64,000 nucleotides of DNA. Origin: Clostridium sp. JN-9 (GTDB lineage Bacteria; Bacillota; Clostridia; Clostridiales; Clostridiaceae). Location of the stretch: positions 1 to 64,000 of the forward strand of contig NZ_CP035280.1 of assembly GCF_004103695.1 (NCBI RefSeq). The letters run 5' to 3'. Below the pieces are notes generated by a model. It ran no database searches. It saw nothing but the letters and a program-made list of their open reading frames with translations, and was not told the DNA's origin. The position numbers and the translations under genes were made by a program. Below are positions 44,313-52,925 of the stretch, in pieces (positions within the stretch are counted from its first letter, which is position 1; each line of letters starts with the position of its first letter).

Positions 44313-45104
44313 ATGAATACAATAAAAGTAAAGAATGTAATACTTGGCGATGGAATACCAAAAATATGTGTGCCTATAGCAGCCAGAACAAAAAAGGAAA
44401 TAATTGATGAAGCCTTAAACTTTAAAAATATTAATGCAGATGTTGCAGAATGGCGTGTGGATTGGTTTGATGATGCCTTTGATATTGAAAAAGTTAAGGA
44501 TGTTTTAAAGGACTTAACAGTTGCCTTAAATAATATTCCATTATTATTTACATTTCGTACATTAAAAGAGGGTGGAGAAAAGCCAATTGATATAGAGACT
44601 TATGCTGTAATTAATAAAGCAGCAGCTGCAACTGGACTGATTGATTTGTTAGATGTTGAAGCATTTATAGGTGATAAAGTTGTAAAGGATATCATTAAAA
44701 CTGCTCATATTGCAGGTGTTAAGGTTGTTGCATCCAATCATGATTTTGAGAAAACACCGCCTAAAAAGGATATAATTTACCGCTTGAGAAAGATGCAGGA
44801 TTTAGGGGCGGACATCCCCAAAATTGCAGTAATGCCAAAATGCAAATTAGATGTTTTGGAATTATTAGAGGCAACTGTAATTATGTCTGAAAAATATACT
44901 GACAGGCCTATTATTACAATATCCATGTCCAAGATAGGAACTATCAGCCGTTTATTAGGTGAAGAGTTTGGCTCTGCATTGACATTTGGTGCTGTAAATA
45001 AAGCTTCAGCTCCTGGGCAGATAGATGTAGAAGATCTGCATAGCATACTTCATTTATTGCATAATAGTATACATAAATCTAAAGGAGAGCTTTATGCAGA
45101 ATAA
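44313..45104 (+). CDS. aroD: Type I 3-dehydroquinate dehydratase
   Basis: This enzyme makes 3-dehydroshikimate in the shikimate pathway. The product (263 aa from ATG 44313) has the type I TIM barrel with EWRVDWFDD, FTFRTLKEGGEKP, the catalytic His in SNHDFEKTP and the Schiff-base Lys in KIAVMPK, plus the late SMSKIGTISRLLGEEFGSALTFG and SAPGQI. GGAG precedes ATG 44313. An ATG at 44301 is in frame but lies on the other side of it. The 3' end overlaps tadA by 11 bases. Confidence 0.95.
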   Translation: MNTIKVKNVILGDGIPKICVPIAARTKKEIIDEALNFKNINADVAEWRVDWFDDAFDIEKVKDVLKDLTVALNNIPLLFTFRTLKEGGEKPIDIETYAVINKAAAATGLIDLLDVEAFIGDKVVKDIIKTAHIAGVKVVASNHDFEKTPPKKDIIYRLRKMQDLGADIPKIAVMPKCKLDVLELLEATVIMSEKYTDRPIITISMSKIGTISRLLGEEFGSALTFGAVNKASAPGQIDVEDLHSILHLLHNSIHKSKGELYAE

Positions 45105-45540
45105 ATTTATGAATGAGGCTGTAAAACAGGCAAAGATTTCATTGGAGAATAATGAAGTACCTGTTGGCGCAGTTATTGTTAAGAACAATAAAATAATTGC
45201 AGCTGCCCACAATGAAAAAGAAAAAAGAGGAGTTGCTACTGCTCATGCTGAAATATTAGCTATAGAGTCAGCTTCAAAGATACTAGGAAACTGGAGATTA
45301 AATGGCTGTTCAATGTATGTCACATTAGAGCCTTGTCCAATGTGTGCAGGGGCCATACTGCAGAGCCGTATAAGTGAAGTACACATTGGTACATTTGATG
45401 ATGTTGCAGGGGCCTGCGGATCAGTGATAGATATATTAGGCAGTAGGTATTTAAATTCAAAAGCCATAGTGAAGTGGCACTATTGTGATGAATGCAGTAA
45501 TTTACTCAGTGACTTTTTTAAAAACAGCAGGCATAAGTAA
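45094..45540 (+). CDS. tadA: tRNA-specific adenosine deaminase
   Basis: TadA converts A34 to inosine in tRNA-Arg(ACG), encoded here at 25.5 kb. The 148-aa product has the cytidine-deaminase zinc motifs TAHAEILAI and PCPMCAGAILQSRI, and a normal length. AAAGGAG precedes the ATG. It overlaps aroD and precedes IS copy 2. Downstream of that come tRNA-Ser genes, SRP RNA and dnaX, a typical clostridial order interrupted by the IS. Confidence 0.95.
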   Translation: MQNKFMNEAVKQAKISLENNEVPVGAVIVKNNKIIAAAHNEKEKRGVATAHAEILAIESASKILGNWRLNGCSMYVTLEPCPMCAGAILQSRISEVHIGTFDDVAGACGSVIDILGSRYLNSKAIVKWHYCDECSNLLSDFFKNSRHK

Positions 45541-45686
45541 TACGCATTTTTATATAGGCACAATGTAATGCTGTTAATGCAACAGCTATGAAAGGTAAAA
45601 AAATTCGCACAAATTAATCTGATTTCATGCCAATCTGCAATAAGTGTAGTAAAATAATATAAAAACTTATTCGCAGTGAGGTAAAA

Positions 45687-47018
45687 ATGGGAAGAGAACA
45701 GGATCGTATAAATCGGAGAATAGAAAAAAATCCAGCGGCAGAATGTAATAAAATCCAAAAGAAGTATTTTCCTGAGTTGTTTCAGAAGTTTGCAGGGACG
45801 CTGGATCCTAGGCATCAAAGCTATATTGATTATTCCAATAAAGTAATGCTTGGAACTGTGTATTACAAAGGAATAGCTGGGCTTGTAAGCATGCAATCTA
45901 TGACATATGAGTTTAATGATGACAAGGTGGTAAAAAACATTATGAACTTTCTTGGAGAAAGTGATAGGTCATATCTCCCACACGGAGTAACCGTAAATGA
46001 ATATCTGGAGAAGTTGGCTACGTCTCAATTGCAGGAAATCCAGCAGTCCATGGTGTATAGTCTGATACGAAGAAAGACATTTGATGATGCCAGGTATCAG
46101 AAGAAATGGCTTTTGATTGTTGATGGGTCACAGTTATATTCCGGAAGTCGCCAGATCAATGAGCAATGCCTTGAAAGACATCACAATAAAGGAACAGTGG
46201 ATGAAAAAGTCAGTTATCACAGCGATGTTCTAGAAGCAAAAATCGTTTTGGGAGAAAAACTGATTGTAAGTATAGCAAGTGAGTTTGTGGAGAATAATGG
46301 AGAAGACGCTCTGCGTCAAAAAAGTATGAGTGAGGAAGAGCGTAAACAGGACTGTGAAACTAAGGCGTTTCAAAGACTTGCAGCTAAGCTGAAAAAAAGA
46401 TTTCCGCGCCTTCCAATAATATTGTTGGCGGATAGCCTGTATGCATCAGAAAAAGTTATGGAGATATGCAGAAAAAATCACTGGGATTTTATTATCAGGT
46501 ATAAAACCGGGAGTATCCCAAGTATTGCCGCAGAATATGAAGCAATACCAGAGAAGGGAACATCAGGTCATGCGGAATATGTGAATGAAATAGATTACAA
46601 AGAAAAACCCGTAAATATGCTTAGATACTGGGAGGAAAAAGTAATAAAAGGGAAAAATGTATGGACAGAATTCCAGTGGCTGACCAGTCTTAGGATTACA
46701 GACAAAAATGCGGAAAATTTAGCGGCTGCGGGAAGAAAACGCTGGAAAATAGAAAATGAAGGCTTCAATCGTCAGAAAAACTGGCAGGGAAATATCACAC
46801 ATGTATGCAGCTGGAATGTCCAAGCGATGAAGAATCATTACCTGATGCTGCAGATATCTGATACAATCAAGCAACTGTATGAATGGTATTATTTGAAAGC
46901 CAATGATATAAAAAAGAAACAAAAAAATATATCCTCTGACCTGCTAGCAAGCTTTGGACAGCAACTAACAAGGGAAGATATATTTCAAGTTGATATGCAT
47001 AGCATATCAACCGCCTAA
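45687..47018 (+). CDS. DDE transposase (IS4-like superfamily), copy 2
   Basis: Identical in protein sequence to the transposase at 37555 (443 aa, Asp146, Asp249, Glu356). Intact start, ribosome-binding site and stop. The stretch between its stop and the right end holds the second set of DnaA boxes. Confidence 0.93.
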   Translation: MGREQDRINRRIEKNPAAECNKIQKKYFPELFQKFAGTLDPRHQSYIDYSNKVMLGTVYYKGIAGLVSMQSMTYEFNDDKVVKNIMNFLGESDRSYLPHGVTVNEYLEKLATSQLQEIQQSMVYSLIRRKTFDDARYQKKWLLIVDGSQLYSGSRQINEQCLERHHNKGTVDEKVSYHSDVLEAKIVLGEKLIVSIASEFVENNGEDALRQKSMSEEERKQDCETKAFQRLAAKLKKRFPRLPIILLADSLYASEKVMEICRKNHWDFIIRYKTGSIPSIAAEYEAIPEKGTSGHAEYVNEIDYKEKPVNMLRYWEEKVIKGKNVWTEFQWLTSLRITDKNAENLAAAGRKRWKIENEGFNRQKNWQGNITHVCSWNVQAMKNHYLMLQISDTIKQLYEWYYLKANDIKKKQKNISSDLLASFGQQLTREDIFQVDMHSISTA

Positions 47019-47077
47019 AATGATTATATCAAAGGAAGTGATGTCTGCCAAGAGTAAATTTAACTTGAACAAAAAAT

Positions 47078-47159
47078 TTATCCACAAGAAAAACAAATTG
47101 GTGTAGTGCCGGATATTTTTGTGGATAAGTATAAATCCAGAAAAAAGAATTGTGGATAA
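47078..47159. promoter_or_regulatory. Three perfect DnaA boxes in the right end of IS copy 2
   Basis: TTATCCACA (47078-47086), TGTGGATAA (47120-47128) and TGTGGATAA (47151-47159), at the same places as in copy 1. Confidence 0.85.
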
Positions 47160-47239
47160 CATGGCGTTTAAAGAAAATAAGTTGAATTTAGCAGACAGAA
47201 ACAATTTCACCTTTCAAGGCTGTTAATGCAATGGTGTAT

Positions 47240-47268
47240 TTGATTTATAATAATATATTTAGTATACT
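47240..47268 (+). promoter_or_regulatory. Promoter of tRNA-Ser (CGA)
   Basis: TTGATT (47240-47245), 17 bases, TATACT (47263-47268), 16 bases before the tRNA. Confidence 0.75.
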
Positions 47269-47284
47269 GTGATAGTGGCAGTTT

Positions 47285-47376
47285 GGAGAGATGTCCGAGT
47301 GGTCTATGGTGATGGTCTCGAAAACCATTGTACGGGGAAACCCGTACCGAGGGTTCAAATCCCTCTCTCTCCGCCA
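47285..47376 (+). tRNA. tRNA-Ser (CGA)
   Basis: A 92-nt class II tRNA with anticodon loop CTCGAAA (CGA), variable arm GTACGGGGAAACCCGTAC, acceptor GGAGAGA with TCTCTCC and encoded CCA. Confidence 0.97.
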
Positions 47377-47444
47377 TGACAATATTTTAAGTTATTGCAT
47401 GGCAATTAAATAAAAAGCTGTCAGCAGTTACATTTAAAAAGTAC

Positions 47445-47473
47445 TTGAACATATAGTCTTTATTTGCTATAAT
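47445..47473 (+). promoter_or_regulatory. Promoter of tRNA-Ser (GGA)
   Basis: TTGAAC (47445-47450), 17 bases, TATAAT (47468-47473), 21 bases before the tRNA. It may also transcribe the SRP RNA. Confidence 0.85.
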
Positions 47474-47494
47474 GATTAAGCGTTGAACAAACAT

Positions 47495-47584
47495 GGAGAG
47501 ATGTCCGAGTGGTTTAAGGAGCACGCCTGGAAAGCGTGTGTAGGGGAAACTCTACCGGGGGTTCGAATCCCCCTTTCTCCGCCA
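47495..47584 (+). tRNA. tRNA-Ser (GGA)
   Basis: A 90-nt class II tRNA with anticodon loop CTGGAAA (GGA), variable arm GTAGGGGAAACTCTAC, T-arm GGGGTTCGAATCCCC and encoded CCA. Confidence 0.97.
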
Positions 47585-47594
47585 GTTTAACTTT

Positions 47595-47860
47595 CCGTGC
47601 TAGATGGGGAGTCAGCGGTGCCCTGTAACCTGCAATCCGCTATAGCAGGATTGAATTCCTTGCTTAGGCTGCTGCTTGTGAGGCCTGACCCATATAAGTG
47701 GCGTTGATAACTGGGTCCCACGCAATGAAAACTCATGAAATCCGTCAGATCCGGAAGGAAGCAGCGGTAAGTGAATCTTTTCATGTGCCGTGGATCAACC
47801 TGGTTTGAGCTAACTGTATGGGTAACGCTTATAGGCTGATAGACGAAGCAAGGTGCACGG
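47595..47860 (+). ncRNA. ffs: Signal recognition particle RNA (large, Alu-containing type)
   Basis: The ends CCGTGC (47595-47600) and GCACGG (47855-47860) close a stem. The S-domain tip CCGGAAGGAAGCAGCGG near 47761-47768, with the GGAA tetraloop and the asymmetric loop, is diagnostic. The 5' half has Alu-domain character (GGGGAGTCAGCGGTGCCCTGTAACC). At about 266 nt it is the long type found in Bacillus and Clostridium. It follows tRNA-Ser(GGA) by ten bases and precedes dnaX, as in other clostridia. Confidence 0.95.
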
Positions 47861-47875
47861 TTTACATAAATTTTT

Positions 47876-47901
47876 AGACATCAAAGGATGTCTTTTTATT
47901 T
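47876..47901 (+). terminator. Terminator of the SRP RNA gene
   Basis: AGACATC (47876-47882), loop AAAG, GATGTCT (47887-47893), then TTTTATTTT. Confidence 0.92.
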
Positions 47902-47914
47902 TACCTTAAATTTG

Positions 47915-47943
47915 TTCACTGTTAACCTTAAATGTTGTATAAT
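47915..47943 (+). promoter_or_regulatory. Promoter of the dnaX operon
   Basis: TTCACT (47915-47920), 17 bases, TATAAT (47938-47943), 50 bases before the dnaX ATG. Confidence 0.7.
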
Positions 47944-47992
47944 AATATAGTTAAATAGCAAATAGATGATACTATTATAAGAAGGTGAAAAA

Positions 47993-49606
47993 ATGGCTTA
48001 TACCGCATTATATAGAGAATGGAGACCAAAAACCTTTGATGATGTTGTTGGCCAAAAGCATATAACAGTAACCTTGAAAAATCAAGTAATGAATAATAGA
48101 ATAGCTCATGCATATCTTTTTTGCGGTACAAGGGGAACTGGTAAAACTTCTACAGCTAAGATACTGGCAAAGGCTGTAAATTGCCTGAATCCTCAAAATG
48201 GAAGCCCCTGCAACCAATGCGAAATGTGCAAAAAAATAGATGCTGGTATTGCAATAGACGTTACGGAACTGGATGCTGCTTCTAATAATAGTGTAGATAA
48301 TATCAGAAATATAATTGATGATGTACAATATCCGCCAAGTGAAGCAAAATATAAAATATATATTATGGATGAAGTTCACATGCTGTCTTCTGGTGCAGTT
48401 AATGCTTTTTTAAAAACGCTTGAGGAACCACCAGCAAGGGTAATTTTTATATTAGCCACCACAGATCCTCAAAAGCTGCCTGTTACTATCCTTTCAAGAT
48501 GTCAGAGATTTGATTTTAAAAGGATAAAAAAAGAAGATGCTTTTAATCTGCTTAGAAAAATTGCTAATGATGAAGGGGTTTTTGCAGATGACAAAAGTTT
48601 AAACTTAATTGCCAGAATGTCTGATGGAGCTATGAGAGATGCTCTTAGTATTTTAGACCAGGCCATTTCAATGGGAAATGGGAAGGTGGACTATGATTCC
48701 TTAATTAATATGCTTGGTTTAGTTACAAATGATAATTTAATAAAGCTTACAGATAGTATTATTGATAAAAATGTAGAACTTTCAATGAGAATTATTGATG
48801 ACATTGTGCTAAGCGGCAAGGATGTACATAATTTTATAAGGGAAATGATAGAACACCTAAGAAATCTTCTTATGGTAAAAGTAAGTCAGAATCCTGATGG
48901 AATTTTAGATATGTCCACTGAAAATATTGAAAGAATTAAGCAGCAGTCATGTAGAATAAGAATAGAAGAATTAATGAGAAATATAAGAATATTACAGGAA
49001 GCAGAGGAGCAATCCAAGTGGTCCAAACAAAGCAGAATATATCTTGAATTGGCAGCTATTAAAATGTGTAAAATAGAATATGATACCTCTCCTGAAATAA
49101 TACTTTCAAGATTAAATAAATTAGAGGAAGCCATGAAAAGCGGACAAATTAAAGTTAATCGTGAAACTGCTGCACCTAAATCCGAAAATGTTAAAAACAA
49201 TAAAGTAAAAAAGAAGGAGCAGGTAAAAGAGGCTCAGCCAGTATATGAATTTAATAAAGATTCCAAGCTTAATATAGATATTGTGAAAAAGAGCTGGAAG
49301 GACATTTTAGAGGCATTTAAAGCAAGAAGACTTATGGTTTTATTTGCTGCATTAACCACAGGAAAACCTGTTGAATGCAAAGGTGGAATTATAAAAATTA
49401 AATATGATGAAGATTTTGCATTCCACAAGCAAAGGCTTGAAAAAGAAGAAAATAGAAAAGTTGTAGAAGATGTATTTTCAGAGGTACTAAAAGAAAGAGT
49501 CAGAATAACATATATTATAGAGGGAAAGGAAAACCTTAATAAAGCACCAGAACAGGTATTGAAGGACACATTTGGTGATGAAATAGTAAAAATAATAGAT
49601 GAATAA
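47993..49606 (+). CDS. dnaX: DNA polymerase III subunits gamma and tau
   Basis: DnaX is the clamp-loader motor. The 537-aa product has ALYREWRPKTFDDVVGQ, Walker A GTRGTGKTS, a four-Cys zinc module (CLNPQNGSPCNQCEMC), Walker B IMDEVHMLS, the sensor SRCQRFDFKR and an AAA+ lid, followed by a tau-like C-terminus with a Lys-rich linker (about 385-420). I see no slippery A-run suggesting programmed frameshifting near the linker. First gene of dnaX-ybaB-recR. Confidence 0.98.
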   Translation: MAYTALYREWRPKTFDDVVGQKHITVTLKNQVMNNRIAHAYLFCGTRGTGKTSTAKILAKAVNCLNPQNGSPCNQCEMCKKIDAGIAIDVTELDAASNNSVDNIRNIIDDVQYPPSEAKYKIYIMDEVHMLSSGAVNAFLKTLEEPPARVIFILATTDPQKLPVTILSRCQRFDFKRIKKEDAFNLLRKIANDEGVFADDKSLNLIARMSDGAMRDALSILDQAISMGNGKVDYDSLINMLGLVTNDNLIKLTDSIIDKNVELSMRIIDDIVLSGKDVHNFIREMIEHLRNLLMVKVSQNPDGILDMSTENIERIKQQSCRIRIEELMRNIRILQEAEEQSKWSKQSRIYLELAAIKMCKIEYDTSPEIILSRLNKLEEAMKSGQIKVNRETAAPKSENVKNNKVKKKEQVKEAQPVYEFNKDSKLNIDIVKKSWKDILEAFKARRLMVLFAALTTGKPVECKGGIIKIKYDEDFAFHKQRLEKEENRKVVEDVFSEVLKERVRITYIIEGKENLNKAPEQVLKDTFGDEIVKIIDE

Positions 49607-49673
49607 AAATGTATATAATAAATAGGCAAAAATACCTATTTAATATAGAATTGAATATAAGGAGGATTTTATT

Positions 49674-50015
49674 ATGGCAAAAGGCGGATTTCCTGGCATG
49701 GGCGGAGGAAATATGAACAATTTAATAAAACAAGCTCAAAAGTTTCAAAAGCAAATGGAAGATATGCAAAAGGATTTAGAAAACAAGGAATTTACTGCAA
49801 CAGTAGGTGGTGGAGCTGTAACAGCCATGGCCAATGGAAAGAAACAACTTGTGGATATTAAAATCAAGCCAGAAGTAGTAGATCCAGATGATATAGAAAT
49901 GCTTCAGGATTTAATAATTTCTGCATGTAATGAAGCATTAAAGAAGGCTGAAGATGAGACAGCAGGCGAAATGAAAAAATTAACTGGTGGAATAAACATA
50001 CCAGGAATGTTTTAG
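49674..50015 (+). CDS. ybaB: YbaB/EbfC family nucleoid-associated protein
   Basis: A 113-aa protein starting [32 protein letters not shown] with the family's [22 protein letters not shown] and a Gly/Met-rich end. YbaB dimers bind DNA without strong sequence preference. It lies between dnaX and recR, its standard position. Short hairpins flank it on both sides (near 49620-49641 and 50023-50056) and may trim or weaken the mRNA. Confidence 0.95.
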   Translation: MAKGGFPGMGGGNMNNLIKQAQKFQKQMEDMQKDLENKEFTATVGGGAVTAMANGKKQLVDIKIKPEVVDPDDIEMLQDLIISACNEALKKAEDETAGEMKKLTGGINIPGMF

Positions 50016-50102
50016 TAGATATGAGAGTTGAAAGTTAAGTTTTTACGTTCAACTCTTAGTTTTTAATAAATATGCAAAATTTAATAAACAGGGGTGAAGA
50101 AT

Positions 50103-50699
50103 TTGGATTTTTATCCTGTTGTAATAGAAAAACTAATAGAAGAATTTGCAAAACTACCGGGAATAGGGTATAAAACTGCTCAGAGGTTAACTATGCATGT
50201 TTTGAATTTGCCTCAGGAGGAAGTAAGAGAATTTGCAGAAGCACTGATAAAGGCAAGGGGAACAATAAGGTATTGCTCAATATGCGGCAACTACACTGAT
50301 AAAGATCCATGTGCAATATGCGGAAATCCCAATAGAGATAAAAGTGTAATTTGTGTTGTTGAACAGCCAAAGGATATAATCTCAATGGAAAAGGTTAAAG
50401 AATATAATGGGGTATATCATGTGCTCCATGGAACTATATCACCAATGGCTGGCAGGGGCCCTGAGGATATAAAAATAAAAGAATTAATAAGAAGGATAAA
50501 TGGAAGTGTAGATGAAGTAATTGTTGCAACAAATCCAAACATTGAGGGTGAGGCAACAGCAATGTATATTTCTAAGGTGCTTAAGCCTCTTGGAGTAAAA
50601 GTTACAAGGATTGCACATGGAATTCCAGTAGGCGGAGATTTGGAATATGCCGATGAGGTAACATTAGCGAAGGCTTTGGAAGGAAGACAGGAAATATAA
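50103..50699 (+). CDS. recR: Recombination protein RecR
   Basis: RecR works with RecF and RecO at DNA gaps. The 198-aa product has the HhH region [13 protein letters not shown], a zinc finger C-x2-C...C-x2-C ([18 protein letters not shown]), and a TOPRIM domain ([26 protein letters not shown]). I chose TTG 50103 because the protein then begins [15 protein letters not shown] as in relatives, and GGGGTGA lies just before it. A GTG at 50094 falls inside that site. Confidence 0.96.
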   Translation: MDFYPVVIEKLIEEFAKLPGIGYKTAQRLTMHVLNLPQEEVREFAEALIKARGTIRYCSICGNYTDKDPCAICGNPNRDKSVICVVEQPKDIISMEKVKEYNGVYHVLHGTISPMAGRGPEDIKIKELIRRINGSVDEVIVATNPNIEGEATAMYISKVLKPLGVKVTRIAHGIPVGGDLEYADEVTLAKALEGRQEI

Positions 50700-50740
50700 T
50701 TATTATTTATAAATACATGAATATAAAATCCTAATAGTGT

Positions 50741-50769
50741 CAAATATTATTAATAATTAATAATATTTG
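50741..50769 (+). promoter_or_regulatory. 12-bp hairpin directly before the DUF2508 ribosome-binding site
   Basis: CAAATATTATTA (50741-50752) and TAATAATATTTG (50758-50769) pair perfectly. The last G is the first base of the SD (GGAGGG). It may modulate initiation or stabilise a processed 5' end. Confidence 0.55.
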
Positions 50770-50779
50770 GAGGGATTTT

Positions 50780-51052
50780 ATGGACAAAGCTAAAATAGTA
50801 AAAATGCTTATGAATAAAATAAATATTGATAAGTCAGATACTAATGATAATTATTCATTAATTAATGATATTGAGGAAGCTAGAAAAAACTTAGTATATG
50901 CAAGAATGTACTTTGATTTAGTGAAAGAACCAAGGCTTGTTGATTATGCTATTTATACAGAGGAAGCAGCAAAAGCCAAATATGTCTATCTTATTTTAAA
51001 GGCAAGGGAAAAGAAAGTTAAACTTGAAGATAATTTTATGTTAAATACATAG
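50780..51052 (+). CDS. DUF2508 (YaaL-like) protein
   Basis: A 90-aa helical protein (NDIEEARKNLVYARMYFDLVKEPRLVDYAIYTEEAAKAKYVYLILKARE) fitting the DUF2508/YaaL family encoded between recR and bofA in Firmicutes. Function is not known. GGAGGG precedes the start and a terminator follows. Confidence 0.85.
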   Translation: MDKAKIVKMLMNKINIDKSDTNDNYSLINDIEEARKNLVYARMYFDLVKEPRLVDYAIYTEEAAKAKYVYLILKAREKKVKLEDNFMLNT

Positions 51053-51085
51053 TTGAATTATTATTGAAAAATAATTATAATTTAG

Positions 51086-51116
51086 GCACAATGATTTATC
51101 ATTGTGCATTTTTTAT
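51086..51116 (+). terminator. Terminator after DUF2508
   Basis: GCACAATGAT (51086-51095) and ATCATTGTGC (51098-51107) form a 10-bp stem, then TTTTTTATTA. Confidence 0.92.
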
Positions 51117-51170
51117 TATGATGAGAATATAAATAAAGTATAAAATATTATATAAGGAGGCAAATGGCTT

Positions 51171-51428
51171 ATGTCACAGTATATTGGATATTTTTTACTT
51201 GCCATTATAGCACTTTTTTTATTTGGAAAATTATTTGCATTATCCATAAAGTTTATTATAAAGCTTATATTAAATGGCGTTTTAGGTGTAGTTTTACTGT
51301 TTGTTGTTAATTTCATTGGAGCATATTTTAGTTTTAGTATTGGCATCAATGTTTGGACAGCCTTAATTGCAGGATTTTTTGGAATACCAGGAGTGATTTT
51401 TTTAATTATTTTTAAATTGTTTTTATAA
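51171..51428 (+). CDS. bofA: BofA family protein (pro-sigma-K processing inhibitor-like)
   Basis: An 85-aa, almost entirely hydrophobic protein with two or three membrane helices (GYFLLAIIALFLFGKLFAL, LILNGVLGVVLLFVVNFIGAYF, ALIAGFFGIPGVIFLIIF). The NGVLG...N...G and GIPG segments are typical of BofA. In B. subtilis BofA inhibits the SpoIVFB protease during sporulation. In clostridia the role may differ. The gene order with recR and DUF2508 supports the call. AAGGAGG precedes the ATG. Confidence 0.85.
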   Translation: MSQYIGYFLLAIIALFLFGKLFALSIKFIIKLILNGVLGVVLLFVVNFIGAYFSFSIGINVWTALIAGFFGIPGVIFLIIFKLFL

Positions 51429-51480
51429 ATGCTATATTATATTGTTATATTTGATACATAATTAATGAATTTTAGCGGAA

Positions 51481-51502
51481 TGTGGATAATTATTGTGGAT
51501 AA
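51481..51502. promoter_or_regulatory. Two perfect DnaA boxes upstream of sfsA
   Basis: TGTGGATAA at 51481-51489 and again at 51494-51502, same orientation, 13 bases apart, within 51 bases of the sfsA start. Directly repeated consensus boxes here suggest DnaA binding. Confidence 0.75.
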
Positions 51503-51531
51503 GTGCATAACTATTACGTGAGGTTGTTGAT

Positions 51532-52221
51532 ATGATAATAAATAAGAATATTTTAAATGCAAAATTTATAAGAAGACCTAATAGATTTCAGGCATATGTA
51601 GATATTAATAATAAAGAGGAATTTGTTCATGTACCTAACACAGGAAGATGCAGAGAAATTCTAACTCCCGGTGCCAGGGTAGTATTAAGAGAGGAAGATA
51701 ATCCTAATAGGAAGACTAAGTATGACTTAATTGCCGTTTATAAGAAAAATATGATTATAAACATTGACTCTCAAATTCCAAATAAAGTGGTAGAGGAAGC
51801 ATTAATTAATAAAAAGATAGATAGTTTAAAAAACTTCAATATTATACAAAGAGAAAAAACCTTTGGAAACAGCAGATTTGACTTTAAATTATCTAATTCA
51901 GATAATGAATATTATCTTGAGGTAAAGGGTGTTACTTTAGAGGATAATGGAATTACTAAATTTCCTGATGCACCAACTGAAAGGGGAAAAAAGCATTTAC
52001 TAGAGTTAATAGAAGCTAAAAAAAGCGGCAGGGGTGCAGGCATTCTATTTTTAATCCAGTTAGAGAATGTAAAATATTTTACTCCTAATGACGATATGGA
52101 CAAGGACTTTGGAAAAGCACTGAGAATGGCAAAATCCAATGGGGTTGATGTAATGGCTTATAACTGCAGGGTTGGGGAAAACTTCATTACTTTATCAAAT
52201 GAAATAAAGATTAAATTATAA
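51532..52221 (+). CDS. sfsA: SfsA family protein (DNA/RNA nuclease SfsA)
   Basis: The 229-aa product has the family pattern FIRRPNRFQAYVDI, VHVPNTGRCREILTPGARV, EKTFGNSRFDFKL, YYLEVKGVTLEDNGITKFPDAPTERGKKHL, which holds PD-(D/E)xK-like catalytic residues, and a C-terminal GVDVMAYNCRV. SfsA was first reported as a sugar-fermentation stimulator and is now usually annotated as a nuclease. The ATG follows GAGGTTG. Two DnaA boxes lie upstream. Confidence 0.94.
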   Translation: MIINKNILNAKFIRRPNRFQAYVDINNKEEFVHVPNTGRCREILTPGARVVLREEDNPNRKTKYDLIAVYKKNMIINIDSQIPNKVVEEALINKKIDSLKNFNIIQREKTFGNSRFDFKLSNSDNEYYLEVKGVTLEDNGITKFPDAPTERGKKHLLELIEAKKSGRGAGILFLIQLENVKYFTPNDDMDKDFGKALRMAKSNGVDVMAYNCRVGENFITLSNEIKIKL

Positions 52222-52292
52222 GTATTATTTGATTTACTACTTAAAATTAACATATAATTGTATTATATACTTTAAGGGGGGTGTACATTTTT

Positions 52293-52832
52293 ATGATATT
52301 TAAATATTGCCCTAAATGTGGAAGAAAGTTAGTTGAAAAGTATAGCTGGGATGAAGGCGGTGTACCCTATTGCGAATATGATGACACGATGTATTTTGAT
52401 ACTCCTAAACCATGTATTATTGTAGCAATAGTAAAAGATGATAAGATATTACTGCTTAAACAAAGTTATATATTCAAAAATTCTAAGGTACTTTTGTCAG
52501 GATATGTAACTACAGGAGAAACTGTAGAGAATACTGTTCACAGAGAAGTAAAAGAAGAGACAGACTTAGAAATTAAGGACATTAAATATTTAGGCAGTGA
52601 ATATCTGGCATCAAAAGAAATAATAATGCTTACATTTATGGCTGCTTATGCAGGAGGCGAAATAAAAAAATCCGATGAGGTTGAATGGGTAGAATGGAGC
52701 CATATTGAGGATGCTCTTTGCGAAATGTCAGAGGATGAGATAGGTAAAACAGTGGTGAGAAAAGTACTTAAGGAAATAGGCTATTCAGGTGATAAGGCAT
52801 ATAGGTGTGATAATGATAAATGTGACTTATAA
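52293..52832 (+). CDS. NUDIX hydrolase with zinc-ribbon-like N-terminus
   Basis: The product (179 aa from ATG 52293) has an N-terminal CPKCGRKL plus a later PYCEYD that resemble the zinc ribbon of NudC-type NAD diphosphatases, though one Cys of a four-Cys site appears missing. A NUDIX box follows, GYVTTGETVENTVHREVKEE then TDL, where the usual final Gly is Asp. It would hydrolyse a nucleoside diphosphate linked to another group. The substrate is unknown. A GTG at 52281 overlaps the ribosome-binding site AGGGGGG. Confidence 0.87.
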   Translation: MIFKYCPKCGRKLVEKYSWDEGGVPYCEYDDTMYFDTPKPCIIVAIVKDDKILLLKQSYIFKNSKVLLSGYVTTGETVENTVHREVKEETDLEIKDIKYLGSEYLASKEIIMLTFMAAYAGGEIKKSDEVEWVEWSHIEDALCEMSEDEIGKTVVRKVLKEIGYSGDKAYRCDNDKCDL

Positions 52833-52925
52833 TTTTAATTTATTCACAATTATTTAACAAAAACTGGATGATTTTTTAATACTTCAGTGATATTATTAAT
52901 ACATAAAATATAAGGAGGGGGAAGT

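Larger units (their letters stand above)
45583..47222 (+). mobile_element. Insertion sequence copy 2 (1,640 bp, 9-bp target duplication)
   Basis: Same element and orientation as the copy at 37451. TTAATGCAA flanks it on both sides (45574-45582 and 47223-47231). The encoded transposase is identical and the ends show no difference, pointing to recent transposition. It is inserted between tadA and tRNA-Ser(CGA), ending 17 bases before the tRNA -35 box. Confidence 0.96.

Noticed and set aside
48000-49606. Programmed frameshift in dnaX
   Set aside because: No A-rich slippery heptamer with a following hairpin was apparent near the expected gamma/tau boundary.
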